This document shows positions 8,480 to 15,803 of a DNA stretch of 38,125 nucleotides, in pieces; positions within the stretch are counted from its first letter, which is position 1; every line of letters begins with the position of its first letter. Both the position numbers and the translations under genes were made by a program. The DNA comes from an uncultured Oscillospiraceae bacterium (lineage in GTDB: Bacteria; Bacillota; Clostridia; Oscillospirales; Oscillospiraceae): contig CANQCS010000021.1 of the NCBI GenBank assembly GCA_947589745.1, positions 1 to 38,125 on the forward strand, given 5' to 3'. The notes beneath the pieces were generated by a model. That model did no database searches. It worked only from the letters and a program-made list of their open reading frames with translations, and was not told the DNA's origin.

Positions 8480-9594
8480 AGTAATGCCTCCCGCTGCAAA
8501 ATTAATTGGGCTAGCCCGTCTGCTCCCTCCGACACCACATTAAAAATCGGGAAAGCGCAATTCTTGCTCTGTTGTTTCCGAAGCATATCTGCTACGGGAA
8601 TGTTGGTGTGGACACAGGTGACTTTGTGCAACCGAATTATGTCGAAAGCGGCTACCATCACATTATTGACATGGAGCGCCATGATGGGTACTCCGTACCG
8701 AGCTGTAAAGTCTTTGCTAATCAGACTCAGGAAGCCTTCCGCTACAGCTACATCAGGTGGCACACTGCAAACGAGAAGATTGGGCTTCAGTGCCTGACAG
8801 AGCAAATAGGTCTGTAAGCCGAATCCATTCGGGGCTGCATTATTGTACTTCATCATGGGATCAGGCGCCTCCACAATAAATAGAGAAGGACGTTCTACTT
8901 GAACAATGTCCTGAGCCATTTGGTTGAGTACCAAAGCTTTGTCCTCCTCAGAGAGTGTGGCTTTCTTGTCGAAAATATGGGTATAAGTGTGCATTCCCAT
9001 TAGAAGTCCCATATTGCTACCGGTTAAACAGGAAACCACTTTTCCTTGGCACATAAAGGATTCGCGCAAAGCCAAAATGACCTCCAAACAATCTTCTTGT
9101 GAAATTAGGCCACCGACCAAAAGCACCGGAACGGAGAGAAGACTATATCCGCTACTCTGTGAGGTGGGCTTCCCTTTTACGTCATCCGCGGCTGAGAAAA
9201 ATTGTATCTGCTCAGAGTATTTTTGACAAAGAGGCGTCCACTCGCCATTTGAGCATAAATTGTTATTCTTAGCCACTGCGATAATTTTCTTCCCCTTGGA
9301 AAGAAGTTGTTCAAAGAACGTAAAAGAGTTGAAAGCCGCACTAGACCGTTCTAATTCGTCACAATCTACAAATAATATTTGCCACCCTATAAACGATTTT
9401 GTTTCAGTAGGGGAGACAACAGGAATACCGATGTTGGGGTGACAACAAATAAAGGCTGCATCTCTGCCATTTAACCCGGAACCACTCCAGGCGATAGCTT
9501 GACAAATGTGGTATACGTCCTGAGCTTGATTGAAATGACGAATAAAAGGAAGCATCCGCTCATGGAAAGGAAAAACTGCAACTTCAATTTTCAT
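8473..9594 (-). CDS. RiPP maturation protein, TIGR04066-like
   Basis: This 373-residue cytoplasmic protein has no signal peptide or membrane helices. Recognisable segments are an N-terminal KIEVAVFPFHERMLPF, LFVDCDELERS, PVLLVGGLISQEDCLEV (about 180-195), VVSCLTGSNMGLLMG, SLFIVEAPDPMMKYNN and IMALHVNNV. The alternating hydrophobic strands ending in Gly or Asp suggest a Rossmann-like or SIMIBI-like alpha/beta fold, but there is no clear P-loop. By context and overall character it fits the family called peptide maturation system protein TIGR04066, which accompanies CcpM radical SAM enzymes; its activity is not known to me. It overlaps the maturase gene by 4 bp (ATGA) and the ACP-like gene by 7 bp. 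Confidence 0.72.
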   Translation of the reverse strand: MKIEVAVFPFHERMLPFIRHFNQAQDVYHICQAIAWSGSGLNGRDAAFICCHPNIGIPVVSPTETKSFIGWQILFVDCDELERSSAAFNSFTFFEQLLSKGKKIIAVAKNNNLCSNGEWTPLCQKYSEQIQFFSAADDVKGKPTSQSSGYSLLSVPVLLVGGLISQEDCLEVILALRESFMCQGKVVSCLTGSNMGLLMGMHTYTHIFDKKATLSEEDKALVLNQMAQDIVQVERPSLFIVEAPDPMMKYNNAAPNGFGLQTYLLCQALKPNLLVCSVPPDVAVAEGFLSLISKDFTARYGVPIMALHVNNVMVAAFDIIRLHKVTCVHTNIPVADMLRKQQSKNCAFPIFNVVSEGADGLAQLILQREALLW

Positions 9595-11036
9595 TTTGCC
9601 ATCCTCTTCTTTTCCCGTACCTGATCACTATAATGACAGTTGATTTCATTAAGCAGAATTAACTGTCGAAGCTTTACATATGCGTTAAGACGAATTGACT
9701 CACAGTGTGACAGTTTAAATTGCGCGGAAAGCGTTTCCTCTCCTATGTCAGCTTTTTTGGCACAGCTAGAGCAATGACGTATAGCCCAACAGTTGCGGCA
9801 ATTTTCTTTGGTAATAGCCCCTACATTCAAAAGATAGATGGCTTTTTCGACATTGAACCCCGTTTCCAAGGAACCGATACTCATAACCGGCGAAGTTTCA
9901 CTAACGCGCTCACAGGGGAAAAAGTTTCCGTCCACATTAACAAACAGTCGCATTTGTCCTGGAATGCAAGGTCCACCAGGTACATCTATTTGCCGGAGGG
10001 GGCCAGAAAGATCTATATATCTCGCATCTTGTATCAAGGATGATATAGCGCTTCTGGAAATAGCGGAGACCCGGTTTGGGGGAAAGCGTCCTAAAACTGA
10101 TAAGAAAGCCAAAAAGTTTTGATAACGGAATTTCCAAATATATTTCTCTGAAAAAGCGGCTTCCTCTTCGTCATACTCTCTATCAACAATAGCTGCGTTA
10201 ATGTTATGTTGGTTGAAATCCTTTGTGGATATAGTAATCTCGTTGATGCAGTCGAAGTCATTAGCGGGATCCATCACCATACTAAATTGAATCTTTTCGT
10301 GGTATTCCGCATCTAGCTCTTTAAGTCGGCCAAGATTTTTCATAATGGTGTCAAATGTACCACCACCCCCGGCAAACACCCGGTTTCGGTCATGAATCTC
10401 CTTCGGTCCATCCAGGCTGATTACCAGATGGATTTTTTCATTAACTAGAAAGTGCATGATTTCGTCAGTCAGAAGCGTTCCATTACTTGTGATTGTGTAA
10501 TCAATTTCCTTTCCATCGAAGAGTTCCCGGGAATAAGCTACGACCTGTTGAATCAAAGGTAAGGCCAGGAGCGGCTCTCCGCCATAAAAAGCGATGGTTA
10601 CATGGTCGCTGTCGATGGAATGAGCATACAGAAAATCGACAGCCTGTTTTGCGGTTTTCCAATCCATGCTTTTGCTAGAGTGAGAACGCTGGTGCTGGTT
10701 AATTTCCTCGGAATAAATGCAATACTTGCACCGAAGATTACACCCCTGTGTTACCTGCAAGGTCATCTGGGATATCTTACGGTCCAGAAAATCGCCAACA
10801 AAAGGCGTATACGGATGGCGAATATCTTGAACAACACTCTCAGTGGCCAGATAACCCTGCTGCCGGAGTTCCTTAATCTCCGTTAGTGAAGTCGTCTCAA
10901 TATTTTCCGAGCCTCTCGTGCAATTGCTCAGAAAGCAAAATGCCTCTGATGAAACGGGAAGAATTTCGTTTTTGTTGGCATCGTACACATACTGGCTGCG
11001 AGGTGTTTTGAATAGCTGAATAAAAGGATGCGGCAT
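9591..11036 (-). CDS. ccpM: Radical SAM/SPASM Cys-rich peptide maturase
   Basis: This 481-residue enzyme has the radical SAM cluster motif CNLRCKYC (Cys99, Cys103, Cys106), which binds the 4Fe-4S cluster that cleaves S-adenosylmethionine. AFYGGEPLL (glycine-rich motif), TITSNGTLL and VISLDGP follow as in peptide-modifying SPASM enzymes. The C-terminal third has a SPASM-type cysteine set (GGPCIPG, FFPCERVSE, CRNCWAIRHCSSCAKKAD, HCES) for auxiliary clusters. The N-terminal ~85 residues could form a precursor-recognition domain. The start is placed at the ATG at 11034-11036 because AAAGGGG lies 8 bp upstream; the ATG six codons earlier overlaps that site. First gene of the RiPP operon. The symbol is assigned by similarity to the CcpM type. 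The expected chemistry is cross-linking at Cys residues, inferred from the family. Confidence 0.82.
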   Translation of the reverse strand: MPHPFIQLFKTPRSQYVYDANKNEILPVSSEAFCFLSNCTRGSENIETTSLTEIKELRQQGYLATESVVQDIRHPYTPFVGDFLDRKISQMTLQVTQGCNLRCKYCIYSEEINQHQRSHSSKSMDWKTAKQAVDFLYAHSIDSDHVTIAFYGGEPLLALPLIQQVVAYSRELFDGKEIDYTITSNGTLLTDEIMHFLVNEKIHLVISLDGPKEIHDRNRVFAGGGGTFDTIMKNLGRLKELDAEYHEKIQFSMVMDPANDFDCINEITISTKDFNQHNINAAIVDREYDEEEAAFSEKYIWKFRYQNFLAFLSVLGRFPPNRVSAISRSAISSLIQDARYIDLSGPLRQIDVPGGPCIPGQMRLFVNVDGNFFPCERVSETSPVMSIGSLETGFNVEKAIYLLNVGAITKENCRNCWAIRHCSSCAKKADIGEETLSAQFKLSHCESIRLNAYVKLRQLILLNEINCHYSDQVREKKRMAK

Positions 11037-11095
11037 ACAATCAACCCCTTTCATTTTATGGTTGCACGATGAGAAGATATCTATCTTTCATGATT

Positions 11096-11125
11096 ATTGT
11101 AGCAGATTACACACCTATTTGTAAT
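11096..11125 (-). promoter_or_regulatory. Promoter of the RiPP maturation operon with an overlapping dyad
   Basis: On the minus strand TTACAA (11119-11124), a 17-bp spacer and TACAAT (11096-11101) with an extended TGC in front form a plausible promoter about 60 bp before the maturase. ATTACA (11106-11111) and TGTAAT (11120-11125) make an inverted repeat with an 8-bp centre across the spacer and -35, as expected of an operator. Confidence 0.5.
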
Positions 11126-11282
11126 GCGAACCAAAAGTAAAATCAGAATAGCAGAACAACGCAAAAAAGCAAAAATGCAAGATATGGCAGACAAATCTCA
11201 TAACTTTCTGTTGCGCTGTCTATGACAATAGTAACGCAGATGAGTGTATCACAGTCTACCGTGAGGGGGCCAACATCGGAGA

Positions 11283-11459
11283 TTCGATCTGGAAACAATT
11301 TACGAATTTGTAATGGTGCATCTGCTGGAGTGGTTCCCGTGGCTACTCAGTTATCAGACGTTTTCTGACCAGCTGAACAGACTGGTGCCAGCATTTCAGT
11401 CTTTAGAAGAGCGTTGGCTGGATACATCGGGGTATATCTCCGTGAGCATGAGGGATTAG
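11283..11459 (+). pseudogene. Probable transposase remnant
   Basis: A plus-strand frame of about 59 codons contains LETIYEFVMVHLLEWFPWLL, SYQTFSDQLNRLVPAF and EERWLDTSGY, then TAG at 11457-11459. The composition resembles the N-terminal region of DDE transposases of the IS4/IS5/IS982 type. It has no good start or ribosome site and no catalytic residues, so it is a fragment. It lies between the RiPP promoter and the first lipoprotein gene. The rest of the 11126-11497 gap shows nothing else I can support. Confidence 0.35.
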
Positions 11460-11497
11460 ATAGCATCTGACAAAGCAGACAGCAACCGCTTTTTCAT

Positions 11498-14014
11498 TTA
11501 CCGTTGTTCGTTGACATACAGCTCCACCCGGCTCTGGATGTTGGCGATGACGGTATCCAGGGGGAAGTCCCCGGCAAAGTATCCGCCCGCCGCGTCGGCG
11601 ATGATGTCGTAGATGCGCTCGTCGTAGACGTCGAGCCGGTCGATCTCGTTGTAGAGGGCCATCAACTGGTCGTACTCCTCCTGGGTGGTGGACACGAGAT
11701 CCACCTGCTGGCCGTTACCGAAAGAGTACTGCATGAAGGACTTCTCTATGGGCTGTCCGTGATTGTCCAGCACCAGGTCGCCGTGGGCGTCCCTCTGGTA
11801 CACGGGAGTCATAGCCCCCTTGGCCATAAAGTCGAAGTCCGCTTTGTTGGTGAAGAAGCCGTAGTGCTCAAGGCAACCTCTGGTCATCTCGTCTGCGTCC
11901 AGATCCGCGTAGCGTTTGGATACATTGGGCAGAAGAAGCTGGCGTACGAAGCTCCAGGCCCCCTCCTTGTGGGCGCAGGTGCTGGAGATGGCCAGGCCCA
12001 GCTCGTCTCTGGGATAGAAGCTGCTGCCGCAGGAGCCGTCCTCCATGGGATAGCCCACATAGCTGACGCTGCCGTCGAAGTCCGCCTTGTTCTCCTGCAA
12101 ATCATAGAATCTTTTGATGGTGGTTTGCATCAACATCTGTCGGCCCTCGTAGATGCGGGTCACCTCATTATCCCCCTCATTCCCGGACGAGGTGTTACTG
12201 ATGACGTAGGGGAACCCGGCGCAGAACTGGAGCAGGGACCTGAACTCGCCGCTGTCAAAGGAGCACTCGCCTGTCTCCCAGTTCACGAAGCTATTCAGGT
12301 TCCGGCTCAGGATATTCCTCAGTACGCCGCGGGCGGTGTCGCGATCACTGAAGATGGTGCAGCCCTCTGGCATCCCGGCCAAGGCGTCCTCCAGGTCCGC
12401 CACGGTCCAGCGCATCCGGTCCCCCACCACGGAGGGCGCGCCCATCACCGTTTCGATGTTAAAGGAGGAGAACACCTGGTAGAGGTGCCCCTCCCGGTCG
12501 CTGGCCGCTTCGAGGACGCGGGTCATCAGGGCCTCCCGCCCCCCAAGCTCCGTGTCGCTGTCGATGTAGGTCCACAGGTCCTCCAGCAGCCCCCGGGCGC
12601 CCATCTGCTCCAGGGGCATGGCACAGGTGGACAGAATGTCCGGGATCGTCCCGGACATGATCTCGGCGCCCAGGCGGGTGTAGTTTCCGAGGGGGTCGTC
12701 AGCGGTGTTGAACTTGGTGTACTCGATGGCCTCGATGTGGTACTCGTCGCTGTTCCGGTTGAACTCTACGATCCGGTCCCACTCCTCGGGCAATATGTAG
12801 GTCATGGCGCCATAGGTGAGGATGGTCTTCTCCGGCACGGAGGACCGCTCGACCGGGGTGAGCAGCGCCAGTTCGTAGGTGTATCTTGTTTCAAGATAGG
12901 CCCAATCCTCTTGTTCCCGGAAGAACACCGCCACCTGCCCGTTAGAGAGAAAAGTGAATGACACGATGCTGCTGGGAGAGATGTTGACGTCCATCCAGCT
13001 GAGCAGCTCCTCCCCCACTGCCTGGAGATCGCCGCCCTCCGTGGGGACGGCGTCCTCGGCCCGGCAGCCGTAGAGGGTATCGCCGGATATGTAGTAAAAG
13101 AGATAGTCCCCGCCGCCGGGGTACAGATTAAGGGCCTCGTTGGGCAGGATGTAGGCCATCTCCCAGGACTGGCTCTCCATGTCCGCCACCTGGAGCTGGA
13201 AGCCGAAAGTACCGGTGAGCGTGTCCAGGTAGCCGGTCCGCGTCCCGATGGTGCCGTCCCCCAGCACCACCGGCGGATTGCCGTCCAGGGACAGGGAGAA
13301 CAGCGGGTTCAGCTCACTGTCCACGGCCCACAGGCCGGTGATTGCCGCGGTCCATAGGTTCCCCTCGCCGTCGATGAGATATTCGCTGGTGCTGTCGCCG
13401 TAGGAGAAACCGGTCCCGGCGGGGGCCAGCTTTCGGCTCAGATATGTGGTGTCCAGCCGGGTGATCTCGCTGCCGGTGGTGTCCAGCTGGCGGAGCATTT
13501 TCCGCTCAGTATAGCCGGTCATATAATTCGATTTGTTGCCGTAGACCGGGTCAAAGTCCTCCGGCAGGTCCAACTTGTAGTAGGTCATGTACTCGGTGAC
13601 CCACAGGGTATCTCCAGGTCCCGCCGCGATATTCGCGGGGTCGCTGTAACCATCCATGCCCTCCGGAACAGGCAGGGGCTCGTAGTTGGTCAGCCGCTCC
13701 ACGGTCCCGTCCGTGTCCACGCGGAACAGGGCGGTGCTGGTTGCGCTGCCGGTAACAGGGTCGCTGGCCTCCTTCCCTGTAACGGTTGCCAGGAGGAAGA
13801 TGCCGTTGCCAATGGCGCAGGCACTCTGGAGGGAGTCGATCTCTCCCGCCGCGCTCAGGTCCAGAAACTCCGGCACGTAGACCGTGTCGCTGAGCTGTTC
13901 TGTTCTGTCGTCGCCCTCCTTTTCGTCCTTGCCGCAGGCCGCCAGGGACAGCGGCAGGCACAGGGCCAGGAGCAGTGCCAGAAGCTTTCGGGTTTTTCCG
14001 GCGATCAGGGACAT
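11498..14014 (-). CDS. Solute-binding-type lipoprotein, copy 1
   Basis: This 838-residue protein starts with a type II signal peptide: positive KTRK, a hydrophobic stretch LLALLLALCLPLSL, then the lipobox LAAC, so it is anchored on the outer face of the membrane. Residues to about 400 are rich in short strands with Asp/Gly/Trp repeats (GDTLWVTEY, GEGNLWTAA, GDYLFYY, GQVAVFF), suggesting a beta-propeller. The second half (TILTYGAM, IVEFNRNSDEYHIEAIEY, AEIMSGTIPDIL, EGAWSFVRQLL) is typical of an extracellular solute-binding protein. The start is at the ATG preceded by AAGAGGAGG; nine codons upstream are also open. It is a paralog of the 833-residue protein at 15804-18305 (about four residues in five identical by eye). 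No partner permease is present, so its substrate and role are unknown. Confidence 0.85.
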   Translation of the reverse strand: MSLIAGKTRKLLALLLALCLPLSLAACGKDEKEGDDRTEQLSDTVYVPEFLDLSAAGEIDSLQSACAIGNGIFLLATVTGKEASDPVTGSATSTALFRVDTDGTVERLTNYEPLPVPEGMDGYSDPANIAAGPGDTLWVTEYMTYYKLDLPEDFDPVYGNKSNYMTGYTERKMLRQLDTTGSEITRLDTTYLSRKLAPAGTGFSYGDSTSEYLIDGEGNLWTAAITGLWAVDSELNPLFSLSLDGNPPVVLGDGTIGTRTGYLDTLTGTFGFQLQVADMESQSWEMAYILPNEALNLYPGGGDYLFYYISGDTLYGCRAEDAVPTEGGDLQAVGEELLSWMDVNISPSSIVSFTFLSNGQVAVFFREQEDWAYLETRYTYELALLTPVERSSVPEKTILTYGAMTYILPEEWDRIVEFNRNSDEYHIEAIEYTKFNTADDPLGNYTRLGAEIMSGTIPDILSTCAMPLEQMGARGLLEDLWTYIDSDTELGGREALMTRVLEAASDREGHLYQVFSSFNIETVMGAPSVVGDRMRWTVADLEDALAGMPEGCTIFSDRDTARGVLRNILSRNLNSFVNWETGECSFDSGEFRSLLQFCAGFPYVISNTSSGNEGDNEVTRIYEGRQMLMQTTIKRFYDLQENKADFDGSVSYVGYPMEDGSCGSSFYPRDELGLAISSTCAHKEGAWSFVRQLLLPNVSKRYADLDADEMTRGCLEHYGFFTNKADFDFMAKGAMTPVYQRDAHGDLVLDNHGQPIEKSFMQYSFGNGQQVDLVSTTQEEYDQLMALYNEIDRLDVYDERIYDIIADAAGGYFAGDFPLDTVIANIQSRVELYVNEQR

Positions 14015-14550
14015 GGGTGGACCTCCTCTTAAATTGATCATTGTCGCAGTTTTGTGCGACGCAGTCTTTCAGCCGTACTACTCCGCCATGTAAATCCACG
14101 TAAATACCACCTTAACGCGCTGCACCGCATCTGGGATGACCGGGAGATACGCCCAGGTCCTGCTGTGAGACCAGCTTCAGTTACGCCCCGGGGTGAGGGT
14201 GGCCCGGCCTACCAAAGGGCATCCCGACCGATTAGCCTTCTACTATTTGTATCAGGCAAGAACTTTTCTTTCTCGAAAGGAGAATCCCCGCCGTCGGACG
14301 GCTACATGGCTTGGGCGGATTCCACGGCGCTGGCGTTGCAACCGAGGAATCCGCCCTGCTTAACAAATTATTGTTCCGTGCGAAAACTCAATTGGAATGC
14401 CTTCTCATGCAATCGCTTTCATACAGCTACTGGGAAATTTGTTTCGATGAATCTTACAGCTGCTCCGAAAATACTTCTGGATTGTTCCTTTCAACGGTCC
14501 ATCGACTTTAAGCAGACTGTTTTATGAGAGATTGATACAGTGGCGCAGTT
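14015..14550. other. Non-coding leader of lipoprotein copy 1
   Basis: About 535 bp without a gene, homologous to 18306-18853. It holds an 11-bp perfect inverted repeat (GGGCGGATTCC at 14314-14324 with GGAATCCGCCC at 14347-14357) and a 6-bp stem (GTCGCA 14043-14048 with TGCGAC 14055-14060) just upstream of the lipoprotein ribosome site. Both are kept, slightly degraded, in the second copy. Neither is followed by a T-run. I see no convincing promoter. Confidence 0.5.
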
Positions 14551-14910
14551 TCAAATAGCAGGAGCACTGCACGTTACTTCTATCGAAGAAGTCGCTACTG
14601 TGCTACCTTCATACTTTACAGCATAAACTACGCGATGAATAGCTGTTTTATGCCCATTTGCGTAGTCAATAGTTGCGCTCGTCATCGTAGCTGTAATACC
14701 CTCATGCGATGCGGCATTCACAACAGAATAGGAGAACCTTGGAGTCCCAGAATCGGCTATAATTCCAGTACTCGCATCATAAGTAAACATAACGCTAACT
14801 GTAGCACGAACTTCTACTCGCCTGGGAGGGTCTCCATATGAATACCATTCTGTTTTGCTATTACTACTCGTTCCATCCTTAATTTCCACACTTGATTTTT
14901 TGTCTTCCAT
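14551..14910 (-). CDS. Small protein of unknown function, copy 1
   Basis: I do not recognise this 119-residue protein. It begins MEDKKSSVEIKDG, without signal peptide, and is rich in Thr, Ser, Val and alternating polar/hydrophobic residues, suggesting a beta-sandwich. Conserved with the copy at 18854-19207 are YGDPPR, VEVRA, RFSYSVVNAASHEGI, GSTVATS and a near-terminal Cys (EVTCSA here, DVTCTA there). The start is well supported by GGAAAGGAG 10 bp upstream and a possible promoter above it. The lipoprotein gene lies 536 bp downstream on the same strand, and the pairing is kept in both units, so the two proteins may work together. Confidence 0.65.
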   Translation of the reverse strand: MEDKKSSVEIKDGTSSNSKTEWYSYGDPPRRVEVRATVSVMFTYDASTGIIADSGTPRFSYSVVNAASHEGITATMTSATIDYANGHKTAIHRVVYAVKYEGSTVATSSIEVTCSAPAI

Positions 14911-14938
14911 GATACAAAATGCTCCTTTCCAACTATTT

Positions 14939-14968
14939 AGTCTATTTTTGTTCTAACACCTCGGTCAA
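14939..14968 (-). promoter_or_regulatory. Possible promoter of small gene copy 1
   Basis: TTGACC (14963-14968) and TAGACT (14939-14944) on the minus strand are 18 bp apart, about 30 bp before the start codon. The same arrangement is present in the second copy (19236-19265). Confidence 0.35.
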
Positions 14969-15437
14969 TGCATTCTTTTCTGTCCCATCTGTTTCGCCAG
15001 TTCTCTGTCCCTACCTTCTAAATAAAAAATCCTCCCGATATAACCACCTCTTTCAACTTAACTCAGTGAGCGATGCTTTCATCCTTATCAAGAATAAGCG
15101 TCCCTACTCATAGCATCGTGCATATTAAGAAATCCGTATCCGTCGCCTTCAGCGTGGGGGCCGACCGACCCAATGGGCAAGATATGTGTTAACCGATGAA
15201 GAACTATCATTACTACCGTTTTACAACGTCTATAAATATATGTATAGAGAGAATGGTTTTGTGACAAGGAATTGAGAATTTGAAAAATTTTGTATGTTTG
15301 TACAAATCATCCTGGCACATTTATTGTTTTTGGGGGCGATATGTATGTAGAGAAAACACTTTTTCGCAGAGCGCGTGTCGGGTTTATGCACCATTAGCTC
15401 CCAAGAGCGGTGCAGAGCGCAGTGAACCCCCTTTGTC

Positions 15438-15469
15438 AAAAAAGGGCCGCCGGTACAATCCGGCGACCC
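15438..15469 (-). terminator. Rho-independent terminator after the Rpn fragment
   Basis: GGGCCGCCGG (15444-15453) pairs with CCGGCGACCC (15460-15469) with one mismatch and a 6-nt loop. On the minus strand the stem runs straight into TTTTTT. It is the counterpart of the intact terminator at 19735-19766. Confidence 0.75.
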
Positions 15470-15502
15470 TGCCGCTAAGTCAAGATATATAGGTTTCGGG
15501 AA

Positions 15503-15645
15503 TCACTGTTTCTCCAGGAGATCCAGATACTTCTCCCATTCCTCCTCCGGCACCTTCAGCATGGCCATGGCCTGCTCCGCCGTCCATCTCATGCTGTCCA
15601 TCAGGCTGCGGATAGAGGCAAGGAGCGTCTCTGTGATGCCCTTCG
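15503..15645 (-). pseudogene. 3' fragment of an Rpn-family nuclease gene
   Basis: The minus strand encodes GITETLLASIRSLMDSMR, WTAEQAMAMLKVPEEEW, then KYLDLLEKQ and a stop, almost the same as the last 46 residues of the full Rpn protein at 19800-20753. Homology stops abruptly near 15645, where the tail of a small-protein gene begins. It is a deletion remnant with no start. Confidence 0.8.
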
Positions 15646-15655
15646 TTATGCCCTA

Positions 15656-15755
15656 CGTTACAAGAATCGAAAAGTCGCCACTGTAATACCTCGATGCTCT
15701 ACGTTAAAAATTACTTGATGCGTAACTATTGTATTCTCAGAATTGGACAAAGAAG
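15656..15755 (-). pseudogene. 3' fragment of a third small-protein gene copy
   Basis: The minus strand reads SNSENTIVTHQVIFNVEHRG, then ITVATF and a stop, matching SNPENTIVTHHVGYAVEYRG in the protein at 18854-19207. DNA similarity to 18870-18965 is high. It lies between the lipoprotein copy 2 stop and the Rpn fragment, showing that a third unit once existed or that unequal recombination scrambled the array. Confidence 0.7.
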
Positions 15756-15803
15756 ACTAAATAGCGTCTAACAAAACAGAAAGCGGCCGTATTTCCCGAA
15801 TAT

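Larger units (their letters stand above)
14911..15502. repeat. Conserved non-coding block, copy 1
   Basis: This 590-bp stretch is nearly identical to 19208-19799. A few substitutions lie near 14930-15070, then about 370 bp (15094-15465) match with at most one or two differences. It carries the ribosome site and possible promoter of the small gene at one end and the Rpn terminator at the other. Open frames inside it (for example a 69-codon minus-strand frame from 15439) have no ribosome site and look fortuitous. Confidence 0.8.
11464..15645. repeat. Tandem duplication, unit 1 (~4.2 kb)
   Basis: The order lipoprotein end, lipoprotein, leader, small gene, non-coding block, Rpn 3' end is collinear with 15766-19942. 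Corresponding landmarks keep an offset of about 4,290-4,306 bp (for example stop codons 11498/15804, small-gene starts 14910/19207, Rpn stops 15503/19800). The homology reaches left of the lipoprotein stop (TAGCATCTGACAAAGCAG versus TAGCGTCTAACAAAACAG). Confidence 0.85.

Noticed and set aside
11504-12961. Long plus-strand open frames opposite the lipoprotein, permease, peptidase, ligase and helicase genes
   Set aside because: These are antisense shadows of GC-rich genes on the minus strand; products are low-complexity (His, Gly, Val, Gln rich) with no domains.
14919-15113. 64-codon plus-strand frames in both non-coding blocks (also 19216-19410)
   Set aside because: They run antisense across the small-gene ribosome site and promoter, have no ribosome site, and the substitutions between copies do not look coding-biased.
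15230-15439. Identical 69-codon minus-strand frames in both non-coding blocks (also 19527-19736)
   Set aside because: They are identical only because the DNA is; they have a TTG start without ribosome site, and the frame begins within terminator-adjacent sequence.
15094-15465. CRISPR array or tRNA in the conserved non-coding blocks
   Set aside because: There is no short repeat-spacer periodicity and no cloverleaf or CCA-type end; the conservation is of one long unique stretch.
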